DNA from: Candidatus Melainabacteria bacterium
GTDB taxonomy: Bacteria > Cyanobacteriota > Vampirovibrionia > 2-02-FULL-35-15
Assembly: GCA_023250175.1 (NCBI GenBank)
Contig: JAHFBD010000091.1
Coordinates: 1 to 8,311 of the forward strand
Direction of reading: 5' to 3'
DNA: 8,311 bases
The notes under the pieces were generated by a model. The model worked only from the letters and a program-made list of their open reading frames with translations, had not been told where the DNA came from and ran no database searches. How positions within the stretch are numbered: the stretch's first letter is position 1; each line of letters opens with the position of its first letter. Both the position numbers and the translations under genes were made by a program. Below, piece after piece: positions 7,101 to 8,311 of the stretch.

Positions 7101-8311
7101 GAGCACCAGAAGTGCTTACAGCAATCGGGATATCATCCTCACCACCCAGCGTAACAGTATTTCCAATATTACCACTACTACCACTACTACTAGAACTTGT
7201 TTCACCTACTGTTATTGTGGTATTAGTATCTGTCGCTCCTAGCATTATAGTACTTTCTTGTTTTTTCAAATTAGTTTCCAATAATGAACGAATATTAGTT
7301 GAAGTAGAAGTAAAGTTGGTTTTAGAGGTAAATATCTGTTCACATTTTTTGTGACATGAACTTAACTCACAACCATCAGCAATTTCTTGCAGTGTAAAGT
7401 TTGCATTTTCAAATGATTGGAGAGAGTTAGGTACACAAAATAAGTTTTGTTTTGAGCTAGCTGCTACTGTCCATGGAATATTTTCTGTTGAACCTATGCC
7501 TTCATTACATTCTTTATCTGTTATATCTACACCAATTCTTGCACAGAACAAATCCTTAACAGGTCTATTTATACAAACAGACTTACAGTTTGCTCCACGA
7601 CAAGTATTCTCCCCTCCTGCTATATTAAATGAAATACCTTCTTCTTGTGTAGCACAAAATTGTATAGGGCTAATGCATTTTGGAGGTTTAATATTTTGAA
7701 ATTTATCACAAAACGGTGGTGGGCAAGGCAATTGATCAATTACTCCAGATTTAAACTTTGCTAATATCTCAGCATATACCTTGCAAGGTCTGGTTTCATT
7801 TGTTTGAATGTTTGTAACATATTCGCAGTATCCTTTACCAATATTGCCATCTATTTCAGCGGATGAAGCAAGTAAAAGTTCTTTCACTAAGGCTATTGCA
7901 AATCCAGGAACGTCACAATTATTAGCAACAATAAATTTTTTAAAGTCAGCGCCAATTGAACTTAATATTTCACTGCTTATATCTGTACATCGGGAAGCAA
8001 ACTGGTTAATATCACAATTAACATTCGCCGGAGGAGGTTCACTTTCTTTACTTACAGGCTCTTCTGACTGAAGCTCCTGAAGCTGATCCTCAGCTATTCC
8101 AATCGCTAGTTCTTTGAAATTCTTTCCAATGTTGGCAGTTAAAGTAGAATTTGCGTCTAGAACTATTGGTTTATCTGATTTTATATTATTGTTTTTTGCA
8201 TCGTTATTTAGTGGGATTATTGCTAGTAATTCCTTATCTGTAATTGCATGAACTACACCAGCACTAACTTTACCTCCCATGATTGAGTTTTTGTTTATAT
8301 CCTCATCAGTA
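4153..8311 (-). CDS. Giant cysteine-rich modular, probably surface or secreted protein (5' partial)
   Basis: At least 1385 residues. The frame stays open past the ATG at 8280 to the window edge (TDEDINKNSI precedes it). That Met has no signal peptide after it and no well-spaced ribosome site, so the true start and probably the export signal lie outside. Numbering from this Met, 1-90 is hydrophilic and free of Cys. Residues about 90-474 contain scattered Cys, including CxxC and CC pairs (CDICDCHFTC; KCC), and a SSSSSGSSG tract near 360. Residues 475-534 hold four short CPxG units, 542-1081 eleven six-Cys modules, 1087-1375 three Ig-like repeats with a Ser/Thr/Gly linker at 1168-1206. The chain ends TVTVTGS on the last repeat, with no LPxTG motif or membrane anchor. 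So many paired cysteines imply disulfides formed in the periplasm or outside the cell. I infer a stalk-like adhesin or surface structure; the function is unknown. I do not recognise the gene. TIL/EGF-like domains are the nearest known comparison for the Cys-rich part, without a clear match. It ends 5 bp from the convergent permease gene. Confidence 0.8.
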   Translation of the reverse strand, partial: TDEDINKNSIMGGKVSAGVVHAITDKELLAIIPLNNDAKNNNIKSDKPIVLDANSTLTANIGKNFKELAIGIAEDQLQELQSEEPVSKESEPPPANVNCDINQFASRCTDISSEILSSIGADFKKFIVANNCDVPGFAIALVKELLLASSAEIDGNIGKGYCEYVTNIQTNETRPCKVYAEILAKFKSGVIDQLPCPPPFCDKFQNIKPPKCISPIQFCATQEEGISFNIAGGENTCRGANCKSVCINRPVKDLFCARIGVDITDKECNEGIGSTENIPWTVAASSKQNLFCVPNSLQSFENANFTLQEIADGCELSSCHKKCEQIFTSKTNFTSTSTNIRSLLETNLKKQESTIMLGATDTNTTITVGETSSSSSGSSGNIGNTVTLGGEDDIPIAVSTSGAPRCDICDCHFTCDAEVGRIVDCTNPLSKYFSIKCCNSKASLPKQPLSPIPLDIKSCLCERFNNFTDNGIVKEEAQIDCKTRCPQGYEKDPNADECLPICPSGFVRNPDGNCKKKCPKGFVEDESGNCVCPEDLILGPAGTCILPPPAPCFAQEISTSVKPCICIFPAKLNAASVCECPTGLIYSDVGCIPQRICDPLELPSLDTCKCAQGAFPVTSLVTPNTFSTLTITTCQCPPNQTYTINGCKFSPPRICAANEPPAITNCRCATGSVPTSVVNNTSSSVNVEVLCQCPPGQIYTTLGCKTQTPRTCPPGEVSFISNCTCAFGAKINSLGVCQCPNNNQTYTETGCITFSTISNNCLPGEVSTPLNPCTCPAGAKPNPFGTCDCPPGLTYTENGCIASSIRTCNANESPTINNCKCALGATSKLSSATPGIPTFGILTDTCQCPLGQLYTTLGCKPIPSHICSLGEVSTQTNPCTCASGATVKSTGSCECPSGQTYTTTGCKSICGIALASTSANPCTCASPATPTGPGGLCQCPAGQAYTGNGCSAITKVCEPGQSSALFDPCNCPSPATYALGETGICKCPEGQVYTTNGCTTSTIKCAFGQKPTATVPCSCASPATPIGTGGECICPDGQTYSASGCSPTTRICGVGEFALLANPCICAGEATFNLNRVCTCPTGQTYTKNGCTTNQSQLVLTSAVVSSNNIIITFSSNLNETIFMKDSLNNNLGSFFASSPLSVPLSSFPNIMIGVQMKLCSSSNQNLCTGLVTVIDSTNPATSSSSGLSSSSSGGLAGSSTSSTSSTSSSGSTTSNTITLTSASVSGNNVTFNFTKNFANCVTVKDSSNINRGSFCSDNTFTTTRSVFPNVLIDSQVKLCSSVDDNVCSQLITVTGTKAVLLNGVVISGTNVTVSYDTNFSACTQLKDTNSNPLHSSNLFCNVGNVSVTFPISSLNTGFQSGTQVKLCHVNDINTCSPIVTVTGS
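4156..5022 (-). repeat. Three Ig-like beta-sandwich repeats at the C-terminus
   Basis: Residues 1087-1167, 1207-1287 and 1288-1375 align as three copies of an all-beta unit of 81-88 residues. Shared anchors are a start like LTSAxVSxNNVxxxF, then VKDSxNxxxGSF, then FPNxxIxxQVKLC, then xC..LxTVTG at the end. The strand pattern and length fit an immunoglobulin-like fold as found in bacterial surface proteins. Copies two and three each have four Cys; copy one keeps only the C-terminal pair. The gene ends directly on the third copy. The fold is inferred from pattern alone. Confidence 0.7.
4663..4779 (-). repeat. Low-complexity Ser/Thr/Gly linker
   Basis: Residues 1168-1206 are almost only Ser, Thr, Gly and a few Ala, Leu, Pro and Asn (for example SSSSGLSSSSSGG and SSTSSTSSTSSSGS). 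The linker separates Ig-like copy one from copies two and three. Such tracts act as flexible spacers, and in some bacteria as O-glycosylation sites. The DNA uses mixed AGT/AGC/TCT/TCA-type codons, so it is not a pure microsatellite, although triplet slippage may have shaped its length. A shorter relative (SSSSSGSSG) lies at 7171-7197. Confidence 0.75.
5038..6657 (-). repeat. Eleven tandem six-cysteine modules within the giant protein
   Basis: Residues 542-1081 consist of 11 back-to-back units starting at residues 542, 587, 645, 702, 751, 798, 857, 900, 947, 995 and 1042. Each has exactly six Cys in the pattern C-x(10-11)-C-x-C-x(11-23)-C-x-C-x(10-11)-C. The most conserved part is CxCPxGQxYTxxGC near the unit end; PCTCA is common in the first half. 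Units are 43-59 residues long, the variation lying mostly in the loop between Cys 3 and Cys 4. In total 66 Cys, an even number per module, suit three disulfides each. The units have diverged at the DNA level, so this is an old or selected array rather than a fresh tandem duplication. I cannot assign it to a named family. Confidence 0.85.
6679..6858 (-). repeat. Four short CPxG-type cysteine units within the giant protein
   Basis: Residues 475-534 hold four compact units of about 14-18 residues: CPQGYEKDPNADEC, CPSGFVRNPDGNC, CPKGFVEDESGNC and CPEDLILGPAGTC, linked by short basic or hydrophobic spacers. Each has a Cys pair framing a turn with Asp/Asn/Gly, like the second half of the larger modules that follow (CPxGxxY...GC). 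A Pro-rich spacer (ILPPPAP) separates them from the eleven-unit array. They may be half-modules related to the larger ones. Confidence 0.7.

Noticed and set aside
7171..7197. Act/acc triplet run as a possible phase-variable microsatellite
   Set aside because: The unit is three bases and in frame, so slippage would change length only, not switch expression, and the run is short and imperfect.
6453..8071. Several plus-strand frames of 60-87 codons opposite the giant gene
   Set aside because: All are overlapped by a longer frame with clear modular structure, and none has a domain or a good start context.

Overview
The window is AT-rich and almost entirely coding. It holds four genes in alternating orientation (+, -, +, -), and the two outer genes run off the edges. 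The apparent outer-membrane beta-barrel at the left edge points to a bacterium with an outer membrane. Long Ser/Thr/Asn-rich, disulfide-rich proteins, AT-rich codon use and weak Shine-Dalgarno sequences would suit several poorly cultured Gram-negative lineages. Nothing in the window fixes the phylum, and I do not name one.

Layout. (1) 1-1686, +: C-terminal part of a TonB-dependent-receptor-like barrel, open at the left edge. (2) 1697-2725, -: a three-module regulator with a winged-helix DNA-binding domain, a GHKL (HATPase_c) ATP-binding domain and a C-terminal STAS-like domain of the DUF4325 type. It converges on gene 1 with a 10-bp gap. (3) 2726-2881: a 156-bp divergent intergenic region with a plausible promoter for gene 2 and three exact copies of AATTGTAAGG at offsets of 12 and 24 bp, which may be an operator. 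(4) 2882-4147, +: an 11-12-helix permease of the ion transporter (ArsB/NhaD, SLC13, P-protein) superfamily. (5) 4153-8311, -: a giant cysteine-rich, probably exported protein, open at the right edge and ending 5 bp from gene 4. It has a Cys-containing N-terminal region, four short CPxG units, eleven tandem six-cysteine modules of 43-59 residues, and three immunoglobulin-like C-terminal repeats, the first two separated by a Ser/Thr/Gly linker.

How they may work together. The only physical link suggesting co-regulation is the divergent pair of regulator and permease, which share the intergenic region with the repeats. The outer genes meet their neighbours tail to tail, so no operon joins them. 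The most unusual items are the single-chain regulator with its phased repeats and the six-cysteine module array, which I cannot match to a named domain family. No RNA gene, insertion sequence, CRISPR array or convincing terminator was seen.
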